A DNA stretch of 64,000 nt from Symbiodinium natans (taxonomy: Eukaryota > Sar > Dinophyceae > Suessiales > Symbiodiniaceae). Position numbers and translations under genes: made by a program. Under the pieces are notes generated by a model. That model saw nothing but the letters and a program-made list of their open reading frames with translations. It searched no databases and had not been told where the DNA came from. The DNA is taken from the NCBI GenBank assembly GCA_905221605.1, contig CAJNDS010000225.1, positions 266,001-330,000 on the forward strand, read 5' to 3'. Positions 52,000-64,000 of the stretch are shown one piece after another; position 1 is the stretch's first letter; the number at the start of each line of letters is the position of its first letter.

Positions 52000-54900
52000 G
52001 GCCCTTGCCCGAGGCCCTAGAACGCCTCCCCTTGATTACAGGCTTCAAAAACCTCAAGTTCTGGAACACGATGTCTCCACGGCGCGTCAAGCGCCCGAGT
52101 CGGGGCTTTGGGGAGCGGGAACTCCGAGCAGGGGAGGCTGGCAAACAACTTCAGCCTGACATTGAAGACGATTCTGGGGTTGAGTAAGGCCCTTTAAGGC
52201 TCAAGGCTGGAACTAGGGTCTGGGAGTCGATGGTGTCCCGATTAGCAGAGCATGTGCTATGTTCTGCTGGCGCCAGCTCGAACCACAAGGGACGCACCAG
52301 GTACCGGTTGGAGCAATTGCACACGTGCTGCATGGCTGTGTGCGAACCCCCCCGCTTTGGACACCGCAGACTGCAAGCCCCACACGCTGTGAACCTCCCG
52401 AACCAAATCTCGGTGTCGATCAAGCTTGCGCATGCTTGCATGGGCCTACAGGACAGCCAATGTGTCTTGCACAGGTTCGCCAGCTTGGTGAAGTTTTATG
52501 GCGACCAGTAGCTTCCGGCACATGAACACCCTTATTGATCTTTTTGTCAAGCTCCATCTCAGATTGGTAAGTCGGTGAGGTGTGCGTGTTGTAGAGGCTG
52601 TCATCTGCATCCGATCTGTACAGCCTTCCAGACGCAGGGAGAAAGCCACTGCGTTTCATAAGAATGATTGTAGGGGCCCCGAGAGCCAGAGACACCGAAT
52701 GGCTCAGAAAATCCTGAAAACCCTGAAGCAGCTCCTGTTTCTTCTGATGTGTTAATTCTGATCGCATAGTGAAAGGGCTTACCCAAACGCTGAACCACCA
52801 TGATCCACGGATTCAACCGGCCTCAGCATCTGCGCGCCAGCTCCGAGTAGCTCAGGTGATGCACAGCCGCGGCCCTCGATTACCTGCTCCAAGAAGCTGG
52901 GTCCGAATGGGTTCGCACTGATCCTACATACCCTGCACACCGGTGACCAGCCTTGTGGTATGCGACGATGTCATTGCAGCGATTCAACGCAACCATATCC
53001 GGGCAAGGATTGGGCACCTAAGCCAGATGGGCGAAGTGCCGTGGACATGTGTGCACGGGCGAAGCTTGCTTAGTCGCCTATGCTGCTCTTGTGCTGGTGC
53101 TGGATTTCCGAGGCAGCTTCGTTTCGGTCTGCCGATGGTGATGCAACGTCTGTCTTGAGGTGCTGACGGTGGGAAATCCAGGAACCCGCACTGAGTTCTC
53201 GTACAGCCAGATGCATCCTGAGGCGCAATCGACACATGACCGTTGCACCATTTTGCACACATCCTCGGCCCCTTCACTTGGTGCCCACGACTCTGCGCAC
53301 CTAGGACCAGCAGCCTTGTAACATTCCTGCAACCAGGCAGCCATCCAGCATCACCCCTATCGGCCTGTCCGTGCAGGCAAGGCTTGAGAAGCTTGGCATC
53401 CCCTGGCTTTCGGACGCTCCATGAAAAACCACACTTGTCTTAATCGAGCTGACGAAGTGACAGAATCATGCACGGAATGTGTTGTCAGCCTGCCAGACAG
53501 TCGCTAATTCTGCTGTCTGCACCTCATTGGCATGCACCGCCCGTACTTGTTGCAGCTGAAGGCACAACACTTTTTCCTAAAATACCGCAGGCCTGCATGC
53601 ATTCGGTGTTTATGCGAGGAAGGTTGGGCGTCTTGGCTCCCAGATGGTGATATCCATGGGCCTTGTCGACGTGGACGGCTTGCCAAGGGGCCCCGCTACT
53701 CACCCAGTTCTTGCAGAGATCTTCCCACTTCGGCGGCTGGTGTCTGTTCCAGCTTCAGCTGCTTTTAGAAAAGCATCGAAAGTCAAGAGGACCGAGCTGA
53801 GCTCACCGGTTCGACAGCATGTGCGACAGACAGAGGTCGCGGCAGGCAGGGCAACTTGGCAATGTGGCCAGGGACAGATGCCGTGACTGCTGCTGGGACG
53901 CTCTTGCCCACATCCACGGTTAATTGCAAAAGGATCAATAGCTACTGTTTACGAATACTGTACCCCAACTTCACGACACTCGAAAACATGGTGCGCCTCA
54001 CCGCGGCCTCCGCCTCCAGAGCCGCCCTCAGCTTCGGGCGAAGGCGGGATCAGGCCAAGCCACCCAGCCCGGGTTTCCGGGTGTGTTGGGGCGTTTTGGG
54101 GACTCTTGGGTTTGCCGCAGTAGGAGTTCACGTCACCCGCACACAGGGCGGGCTGGGATTCACAGGATGTTGGTGAGGCCGAGAGGTGATTTGGAAAGGA
54201 AGGAAATCGAGCTCAGCACCGTGCTGGAAAGTGCTCCGAGAACCCTCCAAGGCTGTGACTGCCCTCACGGTGCGAATCTCTCAGAACCAGAAACTCGAAG
54301 CAACAAAATGATAAACTTGTGAGGTTTCAGTGCCTTTTTCGGATTGTTTTTGGGAGGATTTGGAGTTTACAAAGACTCCGCGTTGGGATTTCGGGTTGGG
54401 TCCAGGCCATGGTGGTGCAAGGCAAGCTTCCAGAAGGTCTGGTCGGCCCGGTAGAACAAGTCATAAAACAAACCTCAGGAAGGGCTGCTGCTCCTCTGTC
54501 CTTCACAAGCCCCGCATCACCCTACAACCCAAGAACCCTAGAGCCCCAAGCCCAGAAGACCCGTGGACCATACTACACCCATTACACCCATTACACCCCA
54601 GATTTCACCAAAAGGGCACCTCGAAGTGTTCGAACCCCAAACCCGTGAGCCTTGCCCGGCCTTGCCCGCATTCGCCGCCGACGTGGTAGGACCGGAAACA
54701 CCACTCATCTGTACCTGCGTAACCACCATAATCACCATATACATACACACCTGAAATTATGCGAAACACCACAGACATCCGAGCAACATCCGTAAAATCC
54801 TTATACCCAAACAGAGAGCACCATCCAGACAGCCCCAAGGGCCGAAGCCCACCCAGTTCCAGGCGCCATCATCGTCGAAGGTGGAGTTCTGAGGGGCCGG

Positions 54901-57900
54901 GCAGGGAGCAAAGTGGCTGAAAATACGCTTTCGGAATGTTGGCTTTTTGGGAGGGGCTTCACATCTTGAATTAGGAACACGAGACATCGAACATGTGAGG
55001 TGCAAGGTCGAGTGTTGGAGTTAAGTTCGGGGCAGCCCATAAAGGTGACAGGTCGCTCCCCTAAACCCGAAGCCCACCAATCCCAAGTCCTGACATCGTA
55101 AACACCCCCAAAACCAAGCGAGCGCAGGGGCCAGTAAGAAGCGCTGAACCGCTCGAAGCAGCGCCGGAGAGGGCCGCAGGGCAAAAAAGGCGACGGTGAG
55201 AGGCCTTGGTTGAGGGTCTTGAATTTCTTTCAAAATCGTTTGGTAAACTGTTCCTAGCTTAACTAGCCCAACTTGCCTCCCAGCAAAGTGCACGTTGTGT
55301 TTTGTCTTGTGCCTGGCATTCCAGGCAGAAAGGGTCAGGGCCAAGTGTGGAAAGCATTGCAACTCAAGTCCACGCTGTGGCTGTTAAGGCCTCCCAGACC
55401 CAGGCGCAGAAGGGTGCCAAAGACTTCACGGGTGCCAAAACACGAGCGCGCCAACAAAACTCTTCGTGCTGCTTTGTCCGACGATTGTCTGACCAATTTA
55501 AGGTCTTTGGTGTGTCGGTGTGCACCGAGATAAACCACGATGCTGCCAGAGCGCGGCATTCCTGTATGAATTTCTTGCCATTCTCAACTGATTCCTCTGC
55601 CCACTGTTCACTTACAACTCAACAACCCAAAAGTCACAACCCCAAAACACCTCGAAATTTGGCAACGACTGCTACACTATTTCTGGGGAATTCTCTGTTT
55701 CTGGACAGCAACCCCTTTTTTTGGCTCCTTCTTTGTGAAATTTACTCTGGGATCACATTTTGTGCACGTAGGGTCTAGGAGTGCTCAGGGGATGCTCTGG
55801 GGACAAGTGTAGGCCAGCATATTTCAGTCAAGGATGCTTTGTTTTCTGATACTTTGGGTTCCTTCTGTGCGGAGTCCGAAGGGCTCGAAGCCACCGTGGA
55901 GCGCCGAAGCAAGGACGTAGCCCTCCAAGGTCGCGAGAAGAATTGTTGGATTAGGATCTTACTTAGATCAAGAATTTTACCGACCCCTTTTACCCCTTCG
56001 GCTCGGAGTTCATGGAAGCACACGAAAGCAGTTCTCAGGAGCAAACGGACTTGCGAGAGCCAGCCTGGTAAGCGCAGTTGAACACCTTGGCTTGGTTTTT
56101 GAACAAGGTCTGGCGATAAGGGCTCAGGGGTCCTTCTCCTTGTGGGCTTCGACTCACCAACCCCAAACTGTAACCAGGAAGCCGAGGCACGGCCTCCAAG
56201 TGCGAGAAATCCGGTGGGTTCACGAACCTCGCGGTGCACGTTTTAGGTGCCATGGGGGTTCAGCTCTGTGATCCGAAACCACCCTGCATATCAGCAGCTA
56301 GGCACGTTTCTGATGTAATGCCGTTGGGAAGCAAGCTGGACCCCCCCCCCAACACACAGGAGAGCTTTAAAGGCTTTGACCCTCAGACCGGCTCAGAACC
56401 CTGAAGCCAACACTCCGCCTGGCAGTTTAAAGGCATACAAGGCGCACATCCGTGTCATAGAAGATAATGGCGTCGTACTCCAGTCCGAGGGCATGGAGCT
56501 TGAAGAAATCGCGATTCACGCCTGGGCTGTCACATGCCATCGATTGTTCTCACCAGGGTTACCCAAGAAAAAATATGGTTACGCGTCGCTGCCGGATTGC
56601 AGTTCGCGCGTCTTGCACCGACAGACACTGTATGCAGCATGTTGGCGATAGCATGCCTTCGGTCCTCACATGCCTAGGTTATTCTGTGACCTCCGACTCT
56701 GCTGCATTGAGGCCCAAGCACCACACTTGCTGCGCCCAGCGAGGAATGCCTCTCCACACCGTGAACAAGCACGCGAGTCTCACTTATGAAGAGCAAGACC
56801 GTGGAACTACAAAGGCAACAAGCGTCAGCATCTTCTCATCGCAAAGTCCATGACCAACGCAAGTGGCAGGCCCGTCCCCAACAGTGTCCCCAAGTCGTGC
56901 CAGTCGAGCCTTTGCCCAGCTCCGGGCGGATCCAAGGGACCTCCAGGATCCGTACGCCTGCTCCCCATCACCATCAAGGGTGTTTGGCCCCCAGGAATGT
57001 TTGAATAAAGCACGGATTCAAACCGACTGCCTAAGGAAGGCAAGGCACCCATCTGCGTCAGGGTCGATCTTTGGACCCCGGAAATTGGATGTCGTGCCTC
57101 TCTTGCAGGGACGTGTCATGGACGAACCAATACCTAGTGACAAGCGGGCTGTACCATTCCACACTGAGTCAGTTCCACCCTGGTCGATGAAGGTTCTAAG
57201 CGCTTGCTACTTCCGAGCGTTACTCTAAGATAAATGCGATGTGCTGAAGGGCCACTCAACATCCATTTTCCTGATGTGGTCCCATGGCACATCGCACAAA
57301 TCACGAGCTGACCCAAACCTCGAACGTCATGCAAAAAGACCGGGTCGCCATCAAGCTGCCAAAGGCTCGGCTGGAAGAATTAGCACCACATCCACACCAA
57401 AAGGCTCCGCCCACGTCTTCTGCAAGTGTGACAGGTAGGAGTCCTTCCGAGCACGAGGCTTGAATCATAAGATTTCCGACGCATGGTCAATTTCCACGTT
57501 TCCGGCGGGTACCTTGTTTTGTCGCGGTCTGCGAATAAGCCGGGGGATTTCCACGGAGTTTAGTGCGTTTTGATGCTCGAGACGACGAGCATTGCTGGCT
57601 GAAGTCGGTTTGCCGAGCTGAACAACAGACGGTGTTCATCAAGAGACGCAGATTATAAACCCCAGGAGATACGTGACTGGAACAGCCACCAAAGTACAAG
57701 CAAGACCCTGCACCCTAAACCTTGTTCATAAACCCAGGCCCTTGCCGTCATCAGCCGGGAGCTGTGTACATTACTGCAACCCACAAATCGCCCGAACCAT
57801 CCGACATCAGTGTCGGACAACTGGGAATCAAATAGCAACATCCGCCCCCACAATTTTACCACAATCTTCCCTCACCATATGCAACCATCATGTATGCCAG

Positions 57901-59700
57901 CTCCCTTCAACTAGTCGATCAAGCCACAACATCGCGGGAACCTGAATTGTGAACGCTTAACCCGAAACCCGAACTGAGTTTTTGGCGTCTGGGGTGCGGG
58001 CAGGCAATACTGTTTAGAGGTTGGGTTCAGGGTACAGGGTTGCGATGTTCTGGCATTACTGTGGGTTGCGAGGCTGGGTTTGATTATTTCCGGGGAGGAG
58101 AGGAGATTTTTGTCAAGGGACCTAGGGGTGTGGGGTTCAGGGTACGTTGTGTGGATCTGAGGGGCAAAGGGTCGCAGGCGCCGTAGGCGCTTAGGAACAG
58201 TTTCCTGGCACTGCTCTGAGTTGTGAGGTCTGAGTTGGGTTGCCAGAAAGACGTTGGACGGAAATCCAGGTGCTAGCAGCCACTAGCATCAACTTTGCAA
58301 CTTGATTCAGGACCTGTCAATCTAAACCATTTTCGGAAGCTACCGCATGCTACCGGCCTCCAGCTCGTCCATCCATTCAGGTGGGCGTTGCAGGTCATCC
58401 GCAAACACGAAAGCCCTCTGCCCAGGTTGGAACCTCAGCAGTGCCAGCAATGTGCACAAAGGATGACTCTGGAGTGCCTTGTTTGTGCCATCATGATGAT
58501 GACAATGTGTGCCTACGTATTCGGCACCCCGGCGTCAAGCATCAGGCAGGGCGCTTGCTACTGACAACCATGGTTCTCCTTTCTACGTGTTGTCGGTGAG
58601 GATGTGACTGAAAAAAACAAGCGCACCCGCATAACATGCTTGCGTGCTTGCATGCTTGCTTTTGTCCGCGCTCGCTTGCATGCACCATCGCTTGTATGCA
58701 TAGTCGCCTCGGTGCAGCACGCTCGTGTGCATGCTTGCTTGCGTGCACTCTCATGTCCATGCATGTGCACTTACGCGCTTTCATCTGCGTGAACCGTTTC
58801 TGGCGCAGTTCCTGCTCGCACCCGGCCCTGCACTTTCGCTTGCATACTGGCACGCGCACACTCCTCAAAGACACCAAATCCTTAAGCCCCTCAAACCATT
58901 GACCTAAGCATCCCAAGCCCTAAGCGAAAGTCTAATCAACCGCGTTCAACCCTAATTACCTAAGCCGTCCACCCTAGAAGGCCCAAACTAGCCTCTAACT
59001 AACCTTCGCCTGCACCGTAGCCTGCGTGGCCTGCAATCTCAAGCCGCCCAAACGCCACAAAAAAAACAATTTGAATCCTCTAAGCCGGCAACTTCAATCT
59101 TATTAAAAATTCTCCCTGACTAGTTTGTTCTGTCTGCAGCTAGAAGAAGCAATTTCAAAGCAAATCTTCGCTTGAGAAAGCAAGTGCGGAATTCGGACCG
59201 CATTTTCTCCGATGGACGAACGGTGCAGCACACGCCGTGCCGATGCGCCGGAAGGTTGCAATGTAGGAATGGCTGCTTGAACTAGAAGCAAGTGCTGACT
59301 GTGCTCTCTGCTAGAGCCCTCCTGCCTGGCACTTCAAACACTGACCGATCGGCCTGGATGTCCCCTCGGCGTTTGGAGCTGATGTGCTGGCCGGCGCTGG
59401 ACGTGCAGATGCTGCCTTTCGATGCAACTGAGTTTGGCCTTCATGCTCGCGGCACTGGACTCGGCATGGTTGGAATGCACCTTCCTGTTTGGTGAGCTGG
59501 CGTTAGACTTCGCATGCGTTCCTGAGTATTTGCTTGGTCTGGGCATGTCACCCTCGGGGATGTGAATTTTCTCACAGGTGATAGTTTGGACTTGTCTTTG
59601 ATTTGCAGCGCCTGTGGCAGTATCTGAAGTTCTTCACTTGGCCTTTGCCTTCGTCAGTGCAGCAGCCGGCTGCTTTTGGGCTCCCAGCGAGTAATGTTGT
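52000..59700. other. Long stretch without an identifiable gene
   Basis: No domain was recognised. Exon-like fragments include 54003-54046 (-), which reads LRAALEAEAA before a GTGAGG donor, and 55870-55920 (+), which reads EGLEATVERRSKDVALQ before a GT. Positions 58620-58790 are a low-complexity tract rich in GCATGCTTGC-like words. Positions 57960-58200 are GGGTT/GGGTA-rich. The rest is probably intronic or intergenic. Confidence 0.45.
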
Positions 59701-59716
59701 CTGCTGATTAGTGTGG

Positions 59717-59770
59717 CCCCCCCCCCCCCCCCTCAACGAAAGGATCCCGCTCTTTAGTGGGGGGGGGTCT
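59717..59770. repeat. Poly-C and poly-G runs
   Basis: A C-run of about 16 (59717-59733) and a G-run (59759-59768) separated by about 25 bp. They can pair as an inverted repeat. Confidence 0.8.
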
Positions 59771-59774
59771 GGTT

Positions 59775-59960
59775 TTATATGATTTTAAAAGGGATGAGTT
59801 TATATGAATTTAAAAGGGATCCATATGATCCATATGATTTTAAAAGGGATGAGCTCGTATGAGTGTCAAAGGGATCCATATGATTCTAAACGGGGTGAGA
59901 CTATGTGAAATTAAGAGGGATCCATACGATTTTAAGAGGGATGAGTTTATCAGAGTGGAC
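59775..59960 (+). repeat. Imperfect repeats of about 30 bp (TATATGAATTTAAAAGGGAT type)
   Basis: About five or six units share the ATATGA.TTTAAAAGGGAT core, each followed by GAG or CCAT. A single related unit recurs at about 62170-62205, on the far side of the second minisatellite. Confidence 0.75.
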
Positions 59961-59994
59961 GGAAACAGCGACCCCGAATATTGTAGGTGGTGCC

Positions 59995-60332
59995 CGTCCG
60001 GGTATGCGCCGGGTGCCCGGGTATGCGCCGGGTATGCGCCGGGTATGCGCCGGGTGCCCGGGTATGCGCCCGGGTATGCGCGGGTGCCCGGGTATGCGCC
60101 GGGTATGCGCCGGGTATGCGCCGGGTGCCCGGGTGCCCGGGTATGCGCCGCCGGGTATGCGCCGGGTGCCCGGGTATGCGCTGGGTATGCGCCGGGTGCC
60201 CGGGTATGCGCCGGGTATGCGCCGGGTATGCGCCGGGTATGCGCCGGGTGCCCGGGCATGCGCCGGGTGCCCGGGTATGCGCTGGGTATGCGCCGGGTGC
60301 CCGGGTATGCGCCAAGTATGCGCTGGGTGCCC
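59995..60332 (+). repeat. GC-rich minisatellite (GGGTATGCGCC / GGGTGCCC)
   Basis: About 340 bp made of an 11-bp unit, GGGTATGCGCC, interspersed with GGGTGCCC. It is open in all phases on both strands, which is a property of the repeat. It is bounded on the right by a C-run. Confidence 0.92.
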
Positions 60333-60399
60333 CCCCCCCGCCCCCCCTGTCTTCATTTTAACCCCCTGTAAGGGCCTACCCAGGCAATGCCTAAGCCTT

Positions 60400-60510
60400 T
60401 TAAGGATAAAAGGGGAAAAACCTGTATGTTTTAAACTTGGGTTCTTCCAAAACCCCTTGAGGCCAATAAAGGAAAAACCTGTGTGCTTCAAACTTGGGTT
60501 CCGCACAAGA
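60400..60510 (+). repeat. Two tandem copies of about 60 bp
   Basis: GGAAAAACCTGT.TG.TTTAAACTTGGGTTC occurs at about 60413 and 60472. Confidence 0.7.
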
Positions 60511-60699
60511 AGCTATGGCCATCCTTTTCGTGGCAAAGGTCGCTGGGAGTCTGCAGATGGTCAAAACTCGTGCGTGAGGGTATCCAGGGTTCTTGCTAAG
60601 TCTACATTGCTGTAAACCTATGGTCGAGGAATTATTTTAATTGTTTTTTGCCTTTCAACCTTTTTTTTTTTGGGGGGGGGGCCTCCCTATTGCAAGATA

Positions 60700-61230
60700 G
60701 AGGAAATCCAAAGAAAATAGAGGTTTTCCTGTTCAAATCCAAAGAAAATAGAGGTTTTCCTATGAAAATCCAAAGAGAAGAGGTTTTCCTGTTAACATCC
60801 AGAGAAAATAGCGGTTTTCCCATCAAAATCCGAAGAGAATGGAGGTTTTCCTCTTGAAATCTAAAGAAATAGAGGTTTTCCGCATAGAGTACAAAGGAAA
60901 TACAGGTTCTATTCTTAACATACAAAGGGAATGCGGGTATTCCTATTCAAATACCAAGGAAACTTAGGGTTTTGTCCGTGAAAGGTAGGATTTTACCATG
61001 TTAAAAGTGAAAGGAGATAGAGGTTATCCATAGAAGGCGGGGAAAGAGGGTTTGCCTATGCAATACACAAGAAACTATATAGAGGTTGTACTACCAACAG
61101 AAACAGAAAGAGTTTTCCAAACAAAAGGAAAAGAGGTTTAAAATCGAAGGACACATAGGGCTTCTCAACCAGAGAGACGCATAGAGGTTTGCTGTAGAGG
61201 TTTTCTTACGTAACAAATATAGGGTTTACT
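60700..61230 (+). repeat. 30-bp tandem repeat (AAATAGAGGTTTTCC type)
   Basis: About eight good copies of ATCCAAAGAAAATAGAGG plus TTTTCCTNTNNA from 60700 to 60970, at a 30-bp period, decaying gradually to about 61230 with only the AGAGGTT core kept. Confidence 0.85.
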
Positions 61231-61256
61231 TTGTTGGACTTGCACGAACGAACGGC

Positions 61257-61735
61257 ATGTATGTATATGCTTTGAAGACAGCTTGCGCGGCTTTTAACAA
61301 AGGAGGGGATTGGGAGGGAGCGCAGCCCCCCCCCCCCCCTCCCATTTGCAAAACACGATTCTCGCATGATGGGTTTTCAAAATGTATGAATAAAGCGGGG
61401 AGGTTGGGTGGGGGGGGGGGGGCGAGGCCCCCAAATTTGCAAACACGATTCTGGCATGATGGATTTGCAACATTTTAATGTATGCATATGGCATATGCTT
61501 TGAAGCAAGCTTGCTTGGCTCAAAAAAAACGGGGGGGTTGGGGGGGGGGGAGCCCCCCCATTTGCAAACACGATGCTCGCATGATGGGTTGCCGAAAATG
61601 TATGCATATGCGTTGAAGCAAGCTTGCGCGGCTAAAAATAAAGCAGGGTTGGGGAGCCCCCCCCCCCCCGCATTTTGCAAACACGACTTTCGCATGATGG
61701 ATTTCCAACAATGTATGCACATGCTTTGAAACAAA
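61257..61735 (+). repeat. Four tandem units of about 95-120 bp with homopolymer cores
   Basis: Each unit has ATGTATGCATATGCTTTGAA, GCTTGCGCGGCT, a G-run and C-run pair, and TTTGCAAACACGATTCTCGC. The ACACGA landmarks are near 61353, 61443, 61568 and 61680. Unit length varies with the homopolymers. Confidence 0.85.
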
Positions 61736-62150
61736 CTCGTGCGTACTCGTGCGTAATCGTGCGTACTCGTGCGTACTCGTGCGTAGTCGGGGGTACTCGG
61801 GCGTACTCGAGCGTACTCGGGCGTACTCGGGCGTACTCGGCGTACTCGGGCGTACTCGGGCGTACTCGGGCGTACTCGTGCGTACTCGTGCGTACTCGTG
61901 CGTACTCGTGCGTACTCGGGCGTACTCGTGCGTACTCGTGCGTACTCGGGCGTACTCGTGCGTACTCGGGCGTACTCGTGCGTACTCGTGCGTACTCGTG
62001 CGTACTCGGGCGTACTCGGGCGTACTCGGGCGTACTCGTGCGTACTCGGGCGTACTCGTGCATACTCGGGCGTACTCGTGCGTACTCGGGCGTACTCGTG
62101 CGTACTCGGGCGTACTCGTGCGTACTCGGGCGTACTCGTGCGTACTCCGA
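61736..62150 (+). repeat. 10-bp minisatellite CGTACTCGGG/CGTACTCGTG
   Basis: About 41 tandem decamers in two variants (GG or TG ending) arranged irregularly. Frames in all phases are open because the unit lacks stop codons. Confidence 0.95.
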
Positions 62151-62216
62151 CGCGGTCGCCCATCCCTGCCGCAATGGAGTTTATATGAATTTAAAGGGGA
62201 TCCATCTATCCCAACC

Positions 62217-62655
62217 AAGCCAGCCCGCAAAAAAAAAATATTCCGGGGGAGCAAACTTTTTATATTATACGGCATCCGGGCAGCTGCTGGACTACCCCCT
62301 TTGAATTTTGATTGCCCGGCCTCGGTACAAAAGAATTTTATGAGGAAATCTTAGTTTTAGGTCTGGCCTGGAGGCTGAAGATTTCAGGGCCCGACAACCT
62401 CAGGCCTCAAGGTTTAGGAAACCTCAGCCCTTAGGCCTCTGGATCCAAACCCAACTAGCCTGCAAAAAAAAATATAATTCCGGGGGAGCAAACTTTATAT
62501 TATACGGCATCCGGGCAGCTGCTGGACTACCCCCTTTGAAATTTGATTGCCCGGCCTCGGTACAAAAGAATTTAATAAGGAAATCTTAGCCCTGGGCCCG
62601 GCCTGGAGACTGAAGATTTCAGGGCCCGACAACCTCAGGCCTCAAGGTTTCAGTC
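62217..62655 (+). repeat. Direct duplication of about 240 bp
   Basis: 62217-62456 and 62457-62655 share AATTCCGGGGGAGCAAACTT, then GCATCCGGGCAGCTGCTGGA, then GGCCTCGGTACAAAAGAATTT and the AGATTTCAGGGCCCGACAACC block. A further ATTCCGGGGG fragment lies at 62767 and 62825. Confidence 0.88.
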
Positions 62656-62806
62656 TTTAAACTTTTGATCTTTGGTCTCTCAGGCTCGGTTCAGAAGCGA
62701 TTTATGGACGACAACACCATTCGACAGCCTCGCCGAAATTTTGCATCGCCCGATTTTTTTTCACAATTCCGGGGGTCCTCCTCAAATAGATCCCCCTGAA
62801 TAATTT

Positions 62807-63883
62807 TTGGATTTTTTTTCCACAATTCCGGGGGAGCACACTAATCAGGATACAACATTACTCGTGAAGCCTTTTCGGGATGACAACTGCCCTGATGTGC
62901 AGAATGACGTTCACTACACACGAATACGAACAGAATCGAAAGGCTCACCACGAAAAATGTTCACAGGAATCCGTGGGGCGACCCGGTGTGGGCCGGAGGG
63001 TGTCGGATGTGTCGGATGCTGGAGCCGGCTGAGCGTCATGTTGCGCGGCTACGCTTTCTTGCTTGTGCAGGCGGAGTATACCTTAAGAACATTTGAGACC
63101 TACAGACTACAAACCCTCAAATGCATTAAGCTTTTCTTGAGAAATCGTTCCCTTTTCAGGTCCTTTAATAGAGGTTGTGTTCTTTTTGCGGTAACACAGA
63201 AGCCCCCATCCTTCATCTACATATACATAATACATATTCATATTCATAGACACTCTCTGTGTCAACTTGCCACTCCCACTCGCACTTCCTTGGTTTCCTT
63301 CCCTGGGCTGCAGCAATGCCATCCTCACTCCCCAAATCCGCGACCTGAACTTTCAAGCTCAAGAGTCACTGCAGGCTTACAAAAAGTTTCCGCGCCAAAC
63401 CTTAGCAAAATCAGAGTCCAAAATCAAGCCAAGAAGCGAGTGTGCCCGACAGGCCTCCCTTGCGAGCGGATCGAAACACGGACTCACGCGTCCGGCGTGA
63501 GAGCACCTGCCCCATTGGACTCGAAAAAGGAATCCCGGGTTTCCAATGTTTTGCATTTTTCAAGGGAAACCTCCAATTTCCTCTGTACATTGTATTTTAT
63601 TGACCTCCATCCTGTATTGGAACTACATCTATATCCTCTACTTTTTGAATGGGAAAACCTCCGTTTGGTCTCTTATCGTCTTGTTCGATGTTCTTCAGGT
63701 TTTGTGCCTCTCGCCTGGACATCGTGCGCCTTCCAATTCACAACAACACCCTTGGCATTTCCGTGTGCCCGCGTCGCTCTCAAACTTGTCAAGCACGTGA
63801 TTCATTCAACCGATCAATGTTTGCGTACATGTCTGCCATGCAAGGGAATGGGCCATCGGCCTTTGCAGGGTAGGGTGATATAA
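62807..63883 (+). CDS. Open frame of about 358 codons, unrecognised
   Basis: A continuous frame that opens at a TTG; the first ATG is near 62957. The product shows no domain I can name and contains low-complexity stretches (alternating Tyr/Ile and His/Ile around 63215-63245). In a genome with short exons, an open frame this long could be a relic, an unidentified gene or chance. Nothing upstream supports a start. Confidence 0.15.
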   Translation: MDFFSTIPGEHTNQDTTLLVKPFRDDNCPDVQNDVHYTRIRTESKGSPRKMFTGIRGATRCGPEGVGCVGCWSRLSVMLRGYAFLLVQAEYTLRTFETYRLQTLKCIKLFLRNRSLFRSFNRGCVLFAVTQKPPSFIYIYIIHIHIHRHSLCQLATPTRTSLVSFPGLQQCHPHSPNPRPELSSSRVTAGLQKVSAPNLSKIRVQNQAKKRVCPTGLPCERIETRTHASGVRAPAPLDSKKESRVSNVLHFSRETSNFLCTLYFIDLHPVLELHLYPLLFEWENLRLVSYRLVRCSSGFVPLAWTSCAFQFTTTPLAFPCARVALKLVKHVIHSTDQCLRTCLPCKGMGHRPLQGRVI

Positions 63884-64000
63884 AAAAAAAAACAACGGGT
63901 TTTCTATTCGGTGGGGTGGTGGGGGGGAACACGCATCCTGGCCAAGCCGGATGAACCTCCCACCCCGCCCCCCCTTCACCCGCTGCTTATAAGCAACCTA
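63884..64000. other. Window edge with A-, G- and C-runs
   Basis: Short homopolymers only; no gene seen. Confidence 0.6.

Noticed and set aside
59840-60615. Frames of 120-236 codons on both strands
   Set aside because: The 11-bp minisatellite has no stops, so every phase stays open.
61736-62150. Regular repeats that might suggest a CRISPR array
   Set aside because: There are no unique spacers; the units are directly adjacent decamers, and the DNA is eukaryotic.
61294-62354. Frames up to 289 codons with YARVRTSTPE or RAYSCVLVRT repeats
   Set aside because: Translation of the 10-bp minisatellite; not a repeat protein gene.

Overview
The window looks like nuclear DNA of a dinoflagellate, probably a Symbiodiniaceae-like or other suessialean species; this is an inference. 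The evidence is as follows. The sequence is GC-rich. Several genes are broken into very short exons of 30-100 nt, with AG acceptors and GT, GC or possibly GA donors. A 13-nt match to the 3' end of the dinoflagellate spliced leader lies in both LTRs of a retroelement. Telomere-like TTTAGGG tracts are present. No bacterial operon, rRNA, tRNA or CRISPR was recognised.

Layout. Positions 1-4900 hold only a few exon-like pieces (+). Positions 4930-7957 (+) carry a nearly intronless ABC-F ATPase of the eEF3 type, with a chromodomain insert, fused to a zinc finger and a C-terminal Gig2/PARP-like ADP-ribosyltransferase domain. Positions 9968-15789 (+) hold a many-exon CK1-family protein kinase, readable from the glycine loop to the activation segment and then lost. 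Positions 16830-34030 are one very large LTR retroelement of about 17.2 kb with 245-bp LTRs. Positions 34031 to about 40430 form an AT-rich, palindrome-rich island that abuts the 3' LTR and contains two large triplet-repeat arrays. Positions 40900-51996 (-) hold a coiled-coil gene made of tiny exons, with a dsRNA-binding-like exon set (-) and a possible USP fragment (+) inside the same interval. Positions 52000-59700 have no gene I can name. Positions 59700-62660 are a dense cluster of minisatellites and duplications.

The retroelement is the most unusual part. Its first ORF carries a gag-like region, two CCCH zinc fingers and a retropepsin-like domain. It ends in the C-terminal (connection) part of a Ty3/gypsy-type reverse transcriptase (RT), which runs into RNase H in the next frame. 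A DD35E integrase follows, then a degenerate methyltransferase-like stretch, and only then the RT fingers and palm with the YVDD motif. The pol order is therefore permuted relative to both Ty3/gypsy and Ty1/copia.

A separate accessory ORF (about 1540 codons) joins a Tpt1/KptA-like RNA 2'-phosphotransferase domain, C2H2 and RanBP2-type zinc fingers, a coiled coil, a membrane helix, a SWIM zinc finger and a single-HKD phospholipase-D-family nuclease domain. This looks like an RNA-processing or repair cargo module carried by a retroelement. The LTRs differ at roughly 11 of 245 positions, and the coding region has three frame breaks and one in-frame TAG. The copy is thus either ageing or affected by homopolymer assembly errors.
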